This document shows positions 10,354-21,844 of a stretch of DNA of 64,000 nucleotides, piece after piece. The stretch covers positions 185,564,752-185,628,751 of the forward strand of contig NC_081553.1 of NCBI RefSeq assembly GCF_963082655.1, written 5' to 3'. How positions within the stretch are numbered: the first letter of the stretch is position 1; each line of letters begins with the position of its first letter. The position numbers and the translations under genes are program-made. This stretch comes from Stomoxys calcitrans (taxonomy: Eukaryota > Arthropoda > Insecta > Diptera > Muscidae). The notes under the pieces are model-generated. The model had not been told where the DNA came from. It searched no databases and saw nothing but the letters and a program-made list of their open reading frames with translations.

Positions 10354-12215
10354 AACAAGTCAAAAGGCGTTAAGTTCCGCCGGGCCGAACTTTGCATACC
10401 CACCACATCGGGTGTATATGTAAACCACCTTTCGTCATATACCGGTGAAAATTGCATATCTTATGCCCCATAGCAGCTATATCGAAATATGTTCCGATTC
10501 GGACCAAATACTAAGAAGTACAAGTCAATGTTCAATTGAGTATAACAAAATATTGGTCTTCTTAGTCAATATATCTAAAAATAAATAAACCATATAGGAC
10601 ACGGATATCGAGAAGCCAATCGTAAGATACTGCGTCAAATTTCAGTGAAATCGGATTATAAATGCCTCTTTTATGGGGCCAAGACTTTAAATCGAGATAT
10701 CCGTTTATATGGCAGCCATTAAAAAATATAGACCGATTTGGGCCAATTTGCAGAAAAATGTCGAAGAGCCTAACACAGCTCACTGTCCCAAATTTCGGCG
10801 AAATCGGACAATAAATGCTTCTTTTATGGACCCAAAACCTTAAATCGAGAGATCGGTCTATATGGCAGCTATATCCAAATCTGAACCGATCTGGGCCAAA
10901 TTGAAGAAGGATGTCGAAGAGCCTTACACAATTCACAATCTCAAATTTCGGCGACATCGGACAATAAATGCGCCTTTTATGGGTCCAAAACCTTAAATCG
11001 AGAGATCGGTCTATATGGCAGCTATATCCACATCTGAACCGATCTGGGCCAAATTGAAGAAGGATGTCGAAGAGCCTTACACAATTCACAATCTCAAATT
11101 TCGGCGACATCGGACAATAAATGCGCCTTTTGTGGCCCCAAAACCTAAAACCGAGAGATCGGTCTATGTGGCAGCTATACCCAAATCTGAACCGATCTGT
11201 GGCATATTGCATAAACATGTCAAGGGGCTCAACTTAACTCACTGTCCCAAATTTAGGCGACACCGGACAATAAATGCGCCTTTTATGGGTCCAAAACCTC
11301 AAATCGAGAGATCGGTCTATGTGGCAGCTATATCCAAATCTGAACCGATCTGCGCCATATTGCAGAAGTATGTCAAGGGGCTTAACTTAACTCACTGTCC
11401 CAAATTTCGGCGACATCGAACAATAAATGCGCCTTTTATGGCCCCAAAAACTAAAACCGAGAGATTGGTATATATGGCAGCTATATCCAAACCTGAACCG
11501 ATCTGTGCCATATTACAGAAAAATATCAAGAGGCTCAACTTAACTCACTTTCCCAAATTTTGGCGACATCGGACAATAAATGCGCCTTTTATGGGCCCAA
11601 AACCCTAAATCGAGAGATCGGTCTATATGGCAGCTATATCCAACTCTGAACCGATTTGGGCCAAATTGAAGAAGGATGTCGAAGAGCCTAACGCAACTCA
11701 TTATCTCAAATTTCAGCAACATCGGACAATAAATGCGCTTTTTATGGCCCTAAAACCGAGAGATCGGTCTATATGGCAGCTATATCCAAATCTGGACCGA
11801 TCTAGACCAAATTGAAGAACGATGTCGAAGGGCCTAACACAGCTCACTGTCCCAAATTTCAGCAAAATCGGATAACAAATGTGACTTTTATGGGCCTAAA
11901 TCGTCGGATCGGTCTATATGGGGCTATATTAAGATTTAGTCCGATATAGCCCATCTTCGAACTTAATCTGCTAATGGACAAAAAAAGAATCTGTGCAGAG
12001 TTTCAGCTCAATATCACTATTTTTAAAGACTGTAGCGTGATTTCAACAGATAGACGGACAGACGGACAGACGGACGGACATGTCTATATCGTCTTAGATT
12101 TTTTCGCTGATCAAGAATATATATACTTTATAGGGTCGGAAATGGATATTTCGATGGTTTGCAAACGGAATGACAAAACGAATATACCCCCATCCTTCGG
12201 TGATGGGTATAAAAA
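10354..12215 (+). repeat. Full-length DINE-1-like element (subfamily 2)
   Basis: 5' end AACAAGTCAAAAGGCGTTAA with a CCGCCGGGCCGAAC palindrome. 3' end has the GACG/GACA microsatellite (about 12050-12080), the AATATATATACTTTATAGGG block and CCTTCGGTGATGGGTATAAA. The body repeats every 153 bp: GAGATCGGT starts at 10849, 11002, 11155, 11308, 11461 and 11614. Each unit carries the inverted pair GATCGGT...ACCGATC around ATATGGCAGCTATAT. Long frames on both strands (about 197 and 218 codons) are artefacts of the frame-preserving period and overlap antisense to each other. Confidence 0.88.
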
Positions 12216-13094
12216 TGACTTTATTATGTGTGCCTAGTAGCTAAAAAATTACGGCATTCCTTCCAATATTGATTTTCATATTATCCCCCACCATATAAGA
12301 AGAAAAAAATTAGTCCAAAAGTGACATCCCTCATGCTCACCTAGTAATTGCCCCAATGCTTTAAGCTTGTGAAAGCAAATGAATTACCATCGAATCAATC
12401 TTTATTATCTGCCATCCTCCCCCAAGAGAAGCGAAGAAGGACATACAGATTTCTAGGAAAGAAAATCCAAAGGCAATGACAAATTTTCCCTACGACTAAT
12501 GACTCTATGGCATGAAAAATGTCAAAAGAATAATGTCTATGACCTATTAAGAGCTTAAATACAGATTTGTTTCTTGGGAAAATGATAAAATGCAAGTTTG
12601 GATAAATAATTGTTGTGGCCAAAAACAAACATCCCCGTCCCCCCAAAAAATTTCCCTCACAATCATTTGCAAAGAGTGTTACAACAAAGTATTTGCTTTC
12701 ACTATCTCAATAACCATAACTTAGTTGAGGTAAATTTCCCATGGTTTTTGGTGTTGGTTTTTAGCGTTAGTTCGTAGCTTCTTTCGTTTTACACCAAAGC
12801 AGAAAGATTTGCTTGCCATCACCCATTTTGGGCAGAGAAACTTTTCGTATTAGATACCACAGGAAGAGGAATGAACCATTACTCAAGTGAAACAAAAACA
12901 AAATTTCTCAATATCAGCAAAAATGAAAGCAGAAAGAAGGAGTCATAAGAAATCTTTGCAATAAAAAGTAAAAATTAGGTAAAACTCGAGTGTAGTTTTC
13001 TTGTTTGCTGCACAAACATTTTTCCTGCAATATTGGTGAACTTGAAAGAGAGATAATGGTTCAAACTCCAAAACAATACCATTTTTGGATAGCC
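12216..13094. other. Unique sequence, no gene seen
   Basis: No repeat, RNA gene or supported coding region. The longest frame (around 12395-12646, minus) shows no motif and ordinary AT-rich composition. Confidence 0.5.
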
Positions 13095-13127
13095 ACAGAG
13101 ACGTAGCACAACTGTGCTACGCCTCTG
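13095..13127. repeat. Short near-perfect hairpin
   Basis: CAGAG-A-CGTAGCACA, a 2-base loop, then TGTGCTACG-C-CTCTG. About 14 paired bases with one mismatch in the stem. Function unknown; could be the remnant of a small inverted-repeat element. Confidence 0.6.
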
Positions 13128-13344
13128 CTAATTTTATCGATTAACATTTTGCATAAATAATCTTGGCAGATATCGGCTAGGATTGTGAATGGACCAAATC
13201 GGTTACCAACCATGTTGATGTACAGCCTGGTATAAGACCGATTTGAATACTTGAAAAGTTAAATGCTTATCCTCAAATGACCAAAATTTTGCAAGTGGTC
13301 TTATGATCACAATCATGCCGTTTTAATTTAAGTTTATCCAGTCA

Positions 13345-13420
13345 ACCATGACCCACAGGTTCGCAGGTCCGCCAATAATGCAAATGCATGGGTTCGAATT
13401 CTGGGGAGAGCATCAGTAAA
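13345..13420 (+). repeat. SINE head, tRNA-like, degraded
   Basis: A tRNA-like promoter region similar to the other SINE heads: a degenerate A-box-like stretch, then the B box GGGTTCGAATTCTGG at about 13388-13402. The SINE body is missing. Confidence 0.5.
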
Positions 13421-13559
13421 CACTTTGAGCGACAAAGGGTAGGATTTGTACACATTTCTTATACAGGGTGGGTTGAGTAAACTTACCTTGGGGAAAGGTT
13501 TCCCATACTGCTCTTCTTCTTGGGGAACTGATACCTTAATATCACTTTTCTTTGAAAAG

Positions 13560-16500
13560 AGCAATGCAATTTCCTAAGAAAAGGGATATATGTAGTACTT
13601 CCTCAGGGAAAAGGTAGTTTTTGTAAACATTCGTTGGGAAAGGGTAGTTTTGATAAACTTTCCTTAAGGAAAGGATAGTTTTAGTTACCTTTACTTAGAG
13701 AAAGGGTAGCTTAAGTCCCCTTTCTTTACGCAAAGGGAAGTTGTAGTATCCTTTCCTTAAGGAAAGTATAGTTTTAACACCCTTTCTTTAAGCAAAGGGT
13801 AGTTTTAGTACCCTTTCCTAAAGGAAGGTGTAGTTTTTGTACACTGTCCTAAAGGAAAGTGTTGTTCTAGTACCCTTATTAAATGGAAAGGTTAGTTTAC
13901 GTTCCCTTCCATTAGGAAAAGGGTAGACATAGTACCCTTTCCTTTAGAAAAGGGTTGCTTTAATACCCGTTCCTTTGGAAAAAGGTAGACTTAGTACCCT
14001 TTCCTAAGGGAAGGTAACTTTTCCTTAGAGAAACGGTAGTTTTAGTACCACTTCCTTAGAAAAAAAGTTTTAGTACATTTTCCTTTGCAAAAGGGTAGTT
14101 TTAGTACCCCTTCCTTACAGAAAGGATAGGTTTGGTACACTTTCCTTAGGGAAAACTTAGTTTTAGTACTCTTTCCTTGGGAAAAGGCTAGTTGTATTAA
14201 CTTTTCCTTGAGAAAGGGGTATTTTTAGTACCCTTTCTATAGGGAAAGTGTAGTTTTAGTACCCTTTCCTTGGGAAAAGGGTAATACCCTTTCCTTAGGA
14301 AAATAGTAGTTTTAATAACCTTTCCTTAAGAAAAAGGTTGTTTTAGTACCCTTTCCATGGGGAAGGATAGTGTTAGTACTCTTTCCTGAGGAAAGGGGCA
14401 GTTTTAGCACCCTTTCCTTAGGGAAAGGATTGTTTTAGTACCCTTTTGTTTGGAAAAACCAAGTTGTAGTATCCTTTCCTCAGGTAAAGGGTATTTTTAG
14501 TACCCTTTCTTTAAGGAAAGGGTAGCTTTAGTACCCTTTCCATAGGGAAGGGGTAGTTTTAGTACCATTTCCTTAGTATCCTTTCCTTTATTAAGGAAAG
14601 TGAAGTTTTAGTACCCTCTAGTTGCCAAAAGGTTAGTTGTACTACCCTTTCCCTAAAAAAGGGTATTTTTAGTATTCTTTTCATAGGGAAAGTGTAGTTT
14701 AAGTACCCATGCCTAGGGAAAATGCTAGTTGCTAGGGTATTTTTTGTACCCTTCCTATAGGGAAAGTACCCTTTCCTTAGGGAAGGGGTAGTTGTAGTAC
14801 CCATTCCATAGGGAAAGAGTAGTTTTCATTCCCCTTCTTTTCTTAGGAAGAGGATAGTGTTAGCACACTTTCATTAGAAAAAGGGAAGGCAAAGGTCATC
14901 TTTAGTACCCTTTCTTTAACGGAAGTGTAATTTTAGTATCCCTTCCAAAGGGAAAGGATAGTTTTAGCACACTTTCTCTAGCAACAGGGTAGTTTTAGCA
15001 CCCTTTCCTTACAGAAAAAGAAGGTTTAGTAAATTAAAGGTAAGGAAGGTAACTTTTCCTTAGGGAAAGGGTAGTTTTAGTACCCTTTCCTCAGGGAAAA
15101 AGTAGTTTAAGCACACTTTCCTTAGCAAAAGGGTAGTTTTAGTATCCTTTCCTTACAGAAAAAGTAGGTTTAGTAAATTTTCCTTAGGTAAAGCGTAGTT
15201 TTAGCACTCTTTCCTTGTGAAAATGCTTGTTGTCGTATCAGAAAAACGGGCAGTTTTAGTACCCATTGCTAAGGAAAAACTCAGTTTTAGTGCCCTTTCC
15301 TTAAGGAAAGTGTAGTTTTAGTAATCTTTCCATAAGGAAAGGGAAGTTTTAATACCCTTTCCATAGTGAAGGGATAGTTTTAGTATCCATTCCTGATGGA
15401 ATAGGCAGTTTTAGTAATCTTGCCATAGGTAAAGGGTATTTTAAGGATACTTTTCTTAGGGAAAGGGTAGACCTGGTACACTTTTTTTTGGGGAAAGAAT
15501 AGTTTTAGTACCCTTTCCTCAGAAAAGGGGTAGTTTTAGTACGCTTTCCTTAAGAAAAGGCTAGATGTAGTACCCTCTCCTTAGGAAAAGGGTGGTTTAA
15601 GTACCCTTTAATTGCAGAAAGGGTAGGTTGAGTACATTTTCCCTAGGAAAAGTGTAGTTTTGGTACACTTTCCTTAGGGAGGGGTTAGTTTTAGTACCCT
15701 TTCCTTAAGGAAGGTGTGGTTTTAGTACCCTTTCCTTAATTAAGCAGCACTTTTGGTAAACTTTCCATAGGAAAAGTGTAGTTTTAGTAACCTTTCCTTA
15801 AGGAAGGAGCGGTTTTAGAAACCTTTCCACAGAGAGAGGGTAGTTTTAGTACCCTTTATTTAGGGAAAGGGTAGTCTTAGTACACTTTTTTTTGGGGAAA
15901 GAGTAGTTTTAGTAGCATTTCCTTTAAATAAAATGTACTTTTAGTACCCTTTCCATGGGGAAAGGGTAATTTTAGTTTCCTTTTCTGAGGAAAGAGGTAG
16001 TTTTAGTACCCTTTCATAGGGAAAGGGTAGTTTTGGCATTCTTTCCTTAGGGAAAGAGTCATTTTAGTACCATTTTCTTAGGAAAAAGCAAGTTGTAGTA
16101 TCCTTTCCTTTGGAAAAGGGTATTATTATTACCCTTTCCAAAGGGAAAGTGTAGTTTTAGTACCATGTCCCTGGAAAAACGCAAACTGAAGTACACTTTC
16201 CTTAGAAAAATCGTAGTTATAGTACTCATTGCTTAGGTAAAGCGAAGTTTTAGTACACTTTACTTGAGAAAAGTTTAGTTGTAGTACCCTTTTCTTAGGA
16301 AAAGGGTATTTTTAGTACCATTTTCTAGGGAAAAGGCTAGTCAAAGTACCCTTTCCCAAGAAAGGGTATTTTTAGTACCCTTTCCAAAGGGAAATACCCT
16401 TTCATTGGAGAAGAGGTAGTTTTAGTACCCTGTCCATAGAGAAAGGGTAGTATTAGTTCCCCTTCCTTAAGGAAAGCGTAGTTTTAGTACCCTTGCCTTA

Positions 16501-17760
16501 GGAAGAGGGTAGTTTTAGTACCCTTTCCTTAATTAAGTGGCACTTTTGGTAACCTTTCCATAGGAAAAGTGTAGTTTTAGTACCCTTTGCTTAAGAAAGG
16601 GGCGGTTTTAGTAACCTTTTCATAGGGAAAGGGTAGTTTTAGTTCCATTTCCTTAGGGAAAGGGTAGTCTTAGTACACTTTCCTTAGAAAAAGGGTAGAT
16701 TTAGTACCCTTTACTTGCAGAAAGGGTAGGTTTAGTACATTTTCCTTAGGGAAAGCGTAATTTTAGTACCCTTTCCTTGGGAAAATGCTTGTTGTAGTAA
16801 CCTTTCCTTAGGAAAAGGGTAGTCTTGGTACACTTTCCTTGGGGAAATGTAGTTTTAGTACGCTTTCTTTAGAAAAAGTTTAGTTTTAGTACCATTTCCT
16901 TAGGAAAAGTGTAGTTTTAGTACACTTTCCTTAGGAAGGGTGTAGTTTTAGTACCCTTTCTGTATGTAGTGGGTACTTTAGTGTACCCCTTCCATAGGGA
17001 AAGGATGGGTTTAGTACCCTTTCCTTAGGGAAGGGATAGTTTTAGTATCCTTTACTTGGGAAAAGTTTAGTTTTAGTAAACTTTTCAATAGAAAAGGGAG
17101 ATATAAGTACACTTTTCTATAAAAAGCGTAGATTACTACACTGTTGTTTTGGTATACTCTCCCTTACTTTTGGGAAAGGTTAGTTCTAGCACACTTTTCA
17201 ATAGAAAAGGGTTGTTACAATACACTTGTCGGGTACACTTTCCATTACGAAAGGGTAGTTTTTATAAATGTTTTAATAGATAGATGTTTATTTGATACAC
17301 TCTCCAATGCAAAAACTGCTCTAGTATATATTCTTTGGGGAAAGGTGAGTGATAGCACTCAATTTTTCATTTGAATTGAGGGTAGTTATAGTATCCTTGT
17401 AGGAAAGAGCAATGTCAGCAGACTTCCCAATAGGAATATGTATTGTAAGTACTCTTTCCAGTAGGAAAGTGTAGATTTAGTACACTTTTCAATGGGAACG
17501 GATAGTTTTAGTATAGCTTCCCTTGTGAAAGCGTAGTTATAGTATATTTTTCTTCGGCAGAGGGTGGTTTGAATATACTTTCCTTGGTGAGAGGGTAGTT
17601 TTAGAATACTTTCCTTGGTGAAGGGGTATTTTTAGTGCACTTTGCTGCAGGAAAGGATAGCTTTGCTTTTAGAAAGGTTAGTTTTGCTTCATGATAGGCT
17701 AATCTAGACAGAATGTTTGCCTTCGGGAAAGAGTCGTTTTAGGTCAATATCCTTGGGAAT
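13560..17760. repeat. 31-bp hairpin minisatellite array (about 4.2 kb)
   Basis: More than 100 diverged tandem copies of a unit of about 31 bp. Each unit is a 22-nt inverted repeat, ACCCTTTCC-TTAG-GGAAAGGGT, plus a spacer AGTTTTAGT. Local spacing checked near 14961-14992 is 31 bp. Units are variable, with indels and some partial units, and edges decay gradually on both sides (traces from about 13470 and to about 17900). Short frames inside carry only repeated Tyr/Leu/Phe-rich peptides and are not genes. No similarity to a family I can name. Confidence 0.9.
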
Positions 17761-18160
17761 GGGATTATTGTAATACACCTAACTTCAGAAGGTAATTTGT
17801 AGTTTTGACTTTTGGAAGGCATATATTTCTTTGGCAGAAAATAGTTCCAATACTTTATCTTTCGGGAAAGAACAGTTTGAGAACATTCAGCTTTGTAATG
17901 GGTATTTTTATAGGCCATATCAGTTCAGATATGATTATGGCTTCCACAAACCAATGTTCCAATTCCAACTCAATGGCCCCTAGAAGCCTCAAGTATCGGT
18001 TTACTCTGAAATGTTGTATGTAAAGTTTGTTTTAAAATGTTTATTTATTTGTGTTTTCTATGTATTTATCTATTTACTGAATATTTACACAACAAAATTA
18101 AACTCTTATAATTAAAGTGAAGGCTTATAAGAACAGTCATATAACCTTCTAAGGCAAAAA
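17761..18160. other. Decaying array edge and unique AT-rich sequence
   Basis: Scattered GGGAAAG remnants to about 17900, then unique AT-rich sequence. No supported gene. Confidence 0.5.
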
Positions 18161-18417
18161 TATGCAAAATTTTGCCCATGAACATTCCTCTTAGGAACAG
18201 GGGCAAACTTATCACATATCAATGAGTGCAGTCCGCTTCAAGTTTAAGCTCAATGATAAGGGGCCTCCCCTTTATAGCCGAGTCCGAACCGCGTGCCGCA
18301 GTGCGTCACCTCTTTGGAGAGAAGTTTTACATGGCATAGTACTTCACAAATGTTGCCAGCATTAGGAGGGGAAAACCACCACTGAAAAAATTTTCTGGTG
18401 GTTTCGCCCGGATTCGA
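18161..18417 (-). repeat. tRNA-derived SINE, 5'-truncated
   Basis: Minus-strand SINE body: tail TGGGCAAAATTTTGCAT complement at 18161-18180, TATCAATGAGTGCAGTCC, the TATAGCCGAGTCCGAACCGC block and the GCCAGCATTAGGAGGGGAAA block. The tRNA-like head is missing beyond a CCGGATTCG stub at 18410-18417. Confidence 0.8.
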
Positions 18418-19142
18418 AAATAATTCTCTGCCAACACCAGTACATATCCTTTTCATTGTTTCCCTCAACACAATAATGTCCAAATATGTTTTTATCACTT
18501 TTAAGACATCTTCAGCCTCAACTTTAAACATGTCGTTATCTCCAACTGCTGCCTGAAAATGTTGCTCTAAGCATATCCTGCGACTTGCATTTTACTCCAG
18601 TAATTCTTCTCCCCTTCCCTGGCCAAGTGTTGGAAATTTTAATGTCTGTTAAATAATGGAGTATTAAATGCTTCTGCTGCTCCACTCTGCTATGACCTAG
18701 AGGGCAACAATAAATGACACCATACGCCAACATTGTGTCATGATGAACAAGGGAAATGGTGGGGGGAGAAAACAAAATGACATTAAATTTTCGTTAAATA
18801 ATTTGCAAGACGCAGAAAAGGGTCGCCTCAGAAAAGATAAAAACCCATGCCAAGATAACAAATTAACCATTAAATAAAAAGAAGGCAATTGCAGGCCAAA
18901 AATCAAATAATTTTTGTCGAAATGTGGTATGTATTGTGGTCATTTTGGAAATGGGCTTAGACGGAAAGTGACATTTAACTTGCCAACATTTACAAGAAAG
19001 AGAGAAAGTTATTTAAATGAGAATATTAAAATAAGTAAATAAAGAATTTAATGAGGGCATAAAAGAAAGCAAATGGAAGGAAGAGTCGAAGTGCAGAAGG
19101 TTTATTGAAAGAAATAAATAAGGAAGGGCTCAGTACGAAAGG
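18418..19142. other. Unique sequence, no gene seen
   Basis: No repeat shared within the window and no supported gene. Minus-strand frames at 18536-18906 overlap each other and carry no motif. Confidence 0.45.
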
Positions 19143-19300
19143 ACGGAGGCCACCTTAGCTCATAGGTTAGCATGTCCGTCTATGCCGCTGGGTTCGTATC
19201 CTGGCGATAACATTATGAAATTGGACAGCACTCATTGATATGTGAGAATTTTTCCGCTGTTCCTTAATGGAATGTACATGGGCAAATTTGGAATTTTGCT
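19143..19300 (+). repeat. SINE with internal deletion
   Basis: Head with GGTTAGCATGTCCGTCTATG (A-box region) and GGGTTCGTATCCTGG (B box) at about 19162-19203, joined directly to the tail (CACTCATTGATATGTGAGAA ... GGGCAAATTTG). The middle 100+ bp seen in other copies is gone. Confidence 0.75.
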
Positions 19301-19439
19301 GTAAGAAAGGACTAAGAAAAAGCTTACCTTACCCTGAATAGCAACCACCATCTATTATACGTTAAATTCAGTGAGGCTTTTTTAATAATGAATAACATTC
19401 ATAGATCGACTTAGAATATCAAGGTTTTACCTTATTTAT

Positions 19440-20262
19440 GTAGGCCATTGCAGAACATATTGATGTATTACTGCAAATCGGACGAACATATATATGGGAG
19501 CTAATTCCAAATCTGAACCGATTTTTATGAAATTTACCAGTAACATCGAGAGTCGTAAGGAAATCCTTTGTGCCAAATTTCAAAAGAATCGGTTAACAAA
19601 TGAACATTTTATTGCATTATTACTGCAAATCGGACGAACATATATATGGGAGCTATATCCAAAACTAAACCGATTTCTATGAAATTCACAATTAACATCG
19701 AGAGTCGTAAGAAAAGCCTTCCCGCGAAATTTCGAGTGAATCGGTTAACACATGACCATTTTATTGTACTATTACTGCAAATCGGAGGAACATATATAAG
19801 GGAGCTGTATCCAAATCTGAACCGATTTCTATGAAATTCTCAAGTAACATCGAGAGTCGTAAGAAAAGCCTTCCTGCGAAATTTCGAGTGAATCGGTTAA
19901 CAAAAGACCATTTTATTGCACTATTACTGCAAATCGGACGAACATATATATGGAAGCTATATCCAAATCTGGACTGATTTTTTCCAGTTTAAATATGCGT
20001 TGTCTCTAGGTCGAAAAACATGCCTGTATCAAATTTGAATACGATCGGATGAAAACTGCGACCTGTACTTTGTACACAAATTAACATGGATAGATGGACC
20101 GACAGATGGACAGACAAACAGATCGACATAGCTAAATCGAATTAGAATGTGATCCTGAGTTGATCGGTATACCTACCAAAGGGTCTTTATCTCTTCCTTA
20201 TGGGTGTTACAAACAAATGCACTAAGTTATAATAACCTGTACCACAGTAGTGGTGTAGGGTA
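19440..20262 (+). repeat. DINE-1-like element (subfamily 3), 5'-truncated
   Basis: Tandem units with exact 152-bp spacing: CTGCAAATCGG starts at 19471, 19623, 19775 and 19927. Units contain ATATATATGGGAGCTA and CGAGAGTCGTAAG. The 3' part has a degenerate GACA/GACC microsatellite at about 20090-20120 and ends GGTGTAGGGTAC at 20262. Immediately followed by the 5' end of a subfamily 1 copy. Confidence 0.82.
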
Positions 20263-20263
20263 C

Positions 20264-21212
20264 AACAAGTTAAAGCGTGCTAAGTTCGGCCGGACCGAAT
20301 CTTATATACCCTCCACCATGGATCGCATTTGTCGAATTCTTTGCGCAGTATCCCTTTTTAGGCCAACAAAGATTAATGAATAAGGACGGAGGAGAGGGAG
20401 CTATACCAAGTTAAAGTCCGATTCGGGGCTCAAGAAGTAAAATCGGGAGATCGGTTTATATGGGAGCTGTAACAAGCTATAGATCGTTCAGACCATGTTG
20501 CACACGTATGTTGAAGGCCATGGGAAAAGCCGTTGTACAAAATTTGTATCAAATCGGATGAGAATTGCGCCCCCTAGCGGCTCAATAAATTAAGATCCAA
20601 GATCGGTTTATATGGCACCTATACCAGGTTATGGACCGATTTGGACCATACTTCGCACAAATGTTGGAAGTGATACCGAAACACCATGTGCAAAATTAGA
20701 GCCAAATCGGAAAAGAATTGCGCCTTCTAAAAGCTCAAGAAGTCAAGACCCAAGAGTGGTTTATATGGCAGCTATATTAGGTTATGAACCGATTTAAACC
20801 ATACTTAGCGCAGTTGTTGGAAGTGATATCAAAATAATACGTGCAAAATTTCAGTCAAATCGGACGAGAATTGCGCCCTCTAGAGGCTCAAGAAGTCAAG
20901 ACCGAAGATCGGTTTATATGGCAGCTATATCAAGACATGGTCCGATTTGGCCCATTTACAATCCCAACCAACCTACACTTATAAGAAGTATTCGTGCGAA
21001 ATTTCAAGCGGCTAGCTTTACTTCTTCGAAAGTTAGTGTGCTTTCGACAGGCAGACGGACGGACGGACAGACGGATATGGCTAGATCGACATAAAATGTC
21101 ACGACGATCAAGAATATATATACTTTATGGGGTCTCAGACGAATATTTCAAGTAGTTACAAACAGAATGACGAAATTAGTATACCCCCATCCTATGGTGG
21201 AGGGTTTAAAAA
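20264..21212 (+). repeat. Full-length DINE-1-like element (subfamily 1)
   Basis: 5' end AACAAGTTAAAGCGTGCTAA with the CGGCCGGACCGAA palindrome and CCTCCACCATGGATCGC. Two to three 153-bp-type units. 3' end with GACG/GACA microsatellite at about 21053-21075 and CCTATGGTGGAGGGTTTAAA. Short compared with 391-1872, through fewer internal units. Confidence 0.87.
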
Positions 21213-21738
21213 GGGCACCGTGCCTTACGGCCTATATGGGAGCTAAGTCAGGATACAGACCGATCTTAGTTGAAGTCAAGTGCAACATTTCAAACAAATC
21301 GGGTAAGAATTGTGCATTCCAAGGGCTCAAAAATTACGTTCGGGAGATCGGTTTATATAGGTGCTATATCATGTTATGAACCGATTCAGACCATATTTCG
21401 CACGAATATTGAAGCTTATAATAGAAATCATTGTGCCGAATTTTAGCCAAGTCGGGAAGAATTGCGCCCTGTAGGGTCTAAAGAATTAATATCGAAGAAA
21501 CGGTTTGCATAGGGGCTATATCCAAACCTGAACCGATATAGCCCATTGGCAATCCCCAACGACCCACATCAATAATAAGTTTAAGTGGGAAATTTCGAGT
21601 ACTTAGCTTCATTGGTTCGTCCGCTATGACGATTTGTACAAGCGGACAGACATGGCTAATTCATTGGGTCTCAGATGAATATTTCGAGGTGTTACAAACG
21701 GAACGACTACCTCCATCCTACGATGGAGGATATAAAAA
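21213..21738 (+). repeat. DINE-1-like remnant (subfamily 4), 3' part
   Basis: Begins within a unit (TATGGGAGCTAAGTCAGGAT) and ends CCTACGATGGAGGATATAAA. Sequence is clearly diverged from the copy to its left, and the microsatellite is reduced to ACAAGCGGACAGACATGGC. Confidence 0.75.
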
Positions 21739-21844
21739 TAGAAGAGAAAAATAATTGGCAAAATTCTACGATAATACCAATGTGATATCAATAATTTAAA
21801 GTAAAACTGTGTGTATGAAGGAAAAATGTTAGAAACCACCGAAA

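Noticed and set aside
10562..11608. Overlapping antisense frames of about 218 and 197 codons with repeated MAAISKSEPI-like peptides
   Set aside because: They follow the 153-bp repeat unit (51 codons), which keeps any open frame open on both strands. The same peptides appear in every DINE-1-like copy in both directions.
14559..17374. Frames inside the minisatellite
   Set aside because: Repeat-derived Tyr/Phe/Leu peptides with no start context; they vary with each indel.
13560..17760. CRISPR array or row of terminators
   Set aside because: The repeat is continuous without unique spacers, units are diverged, and the surroundings are clearly eukaryotic.
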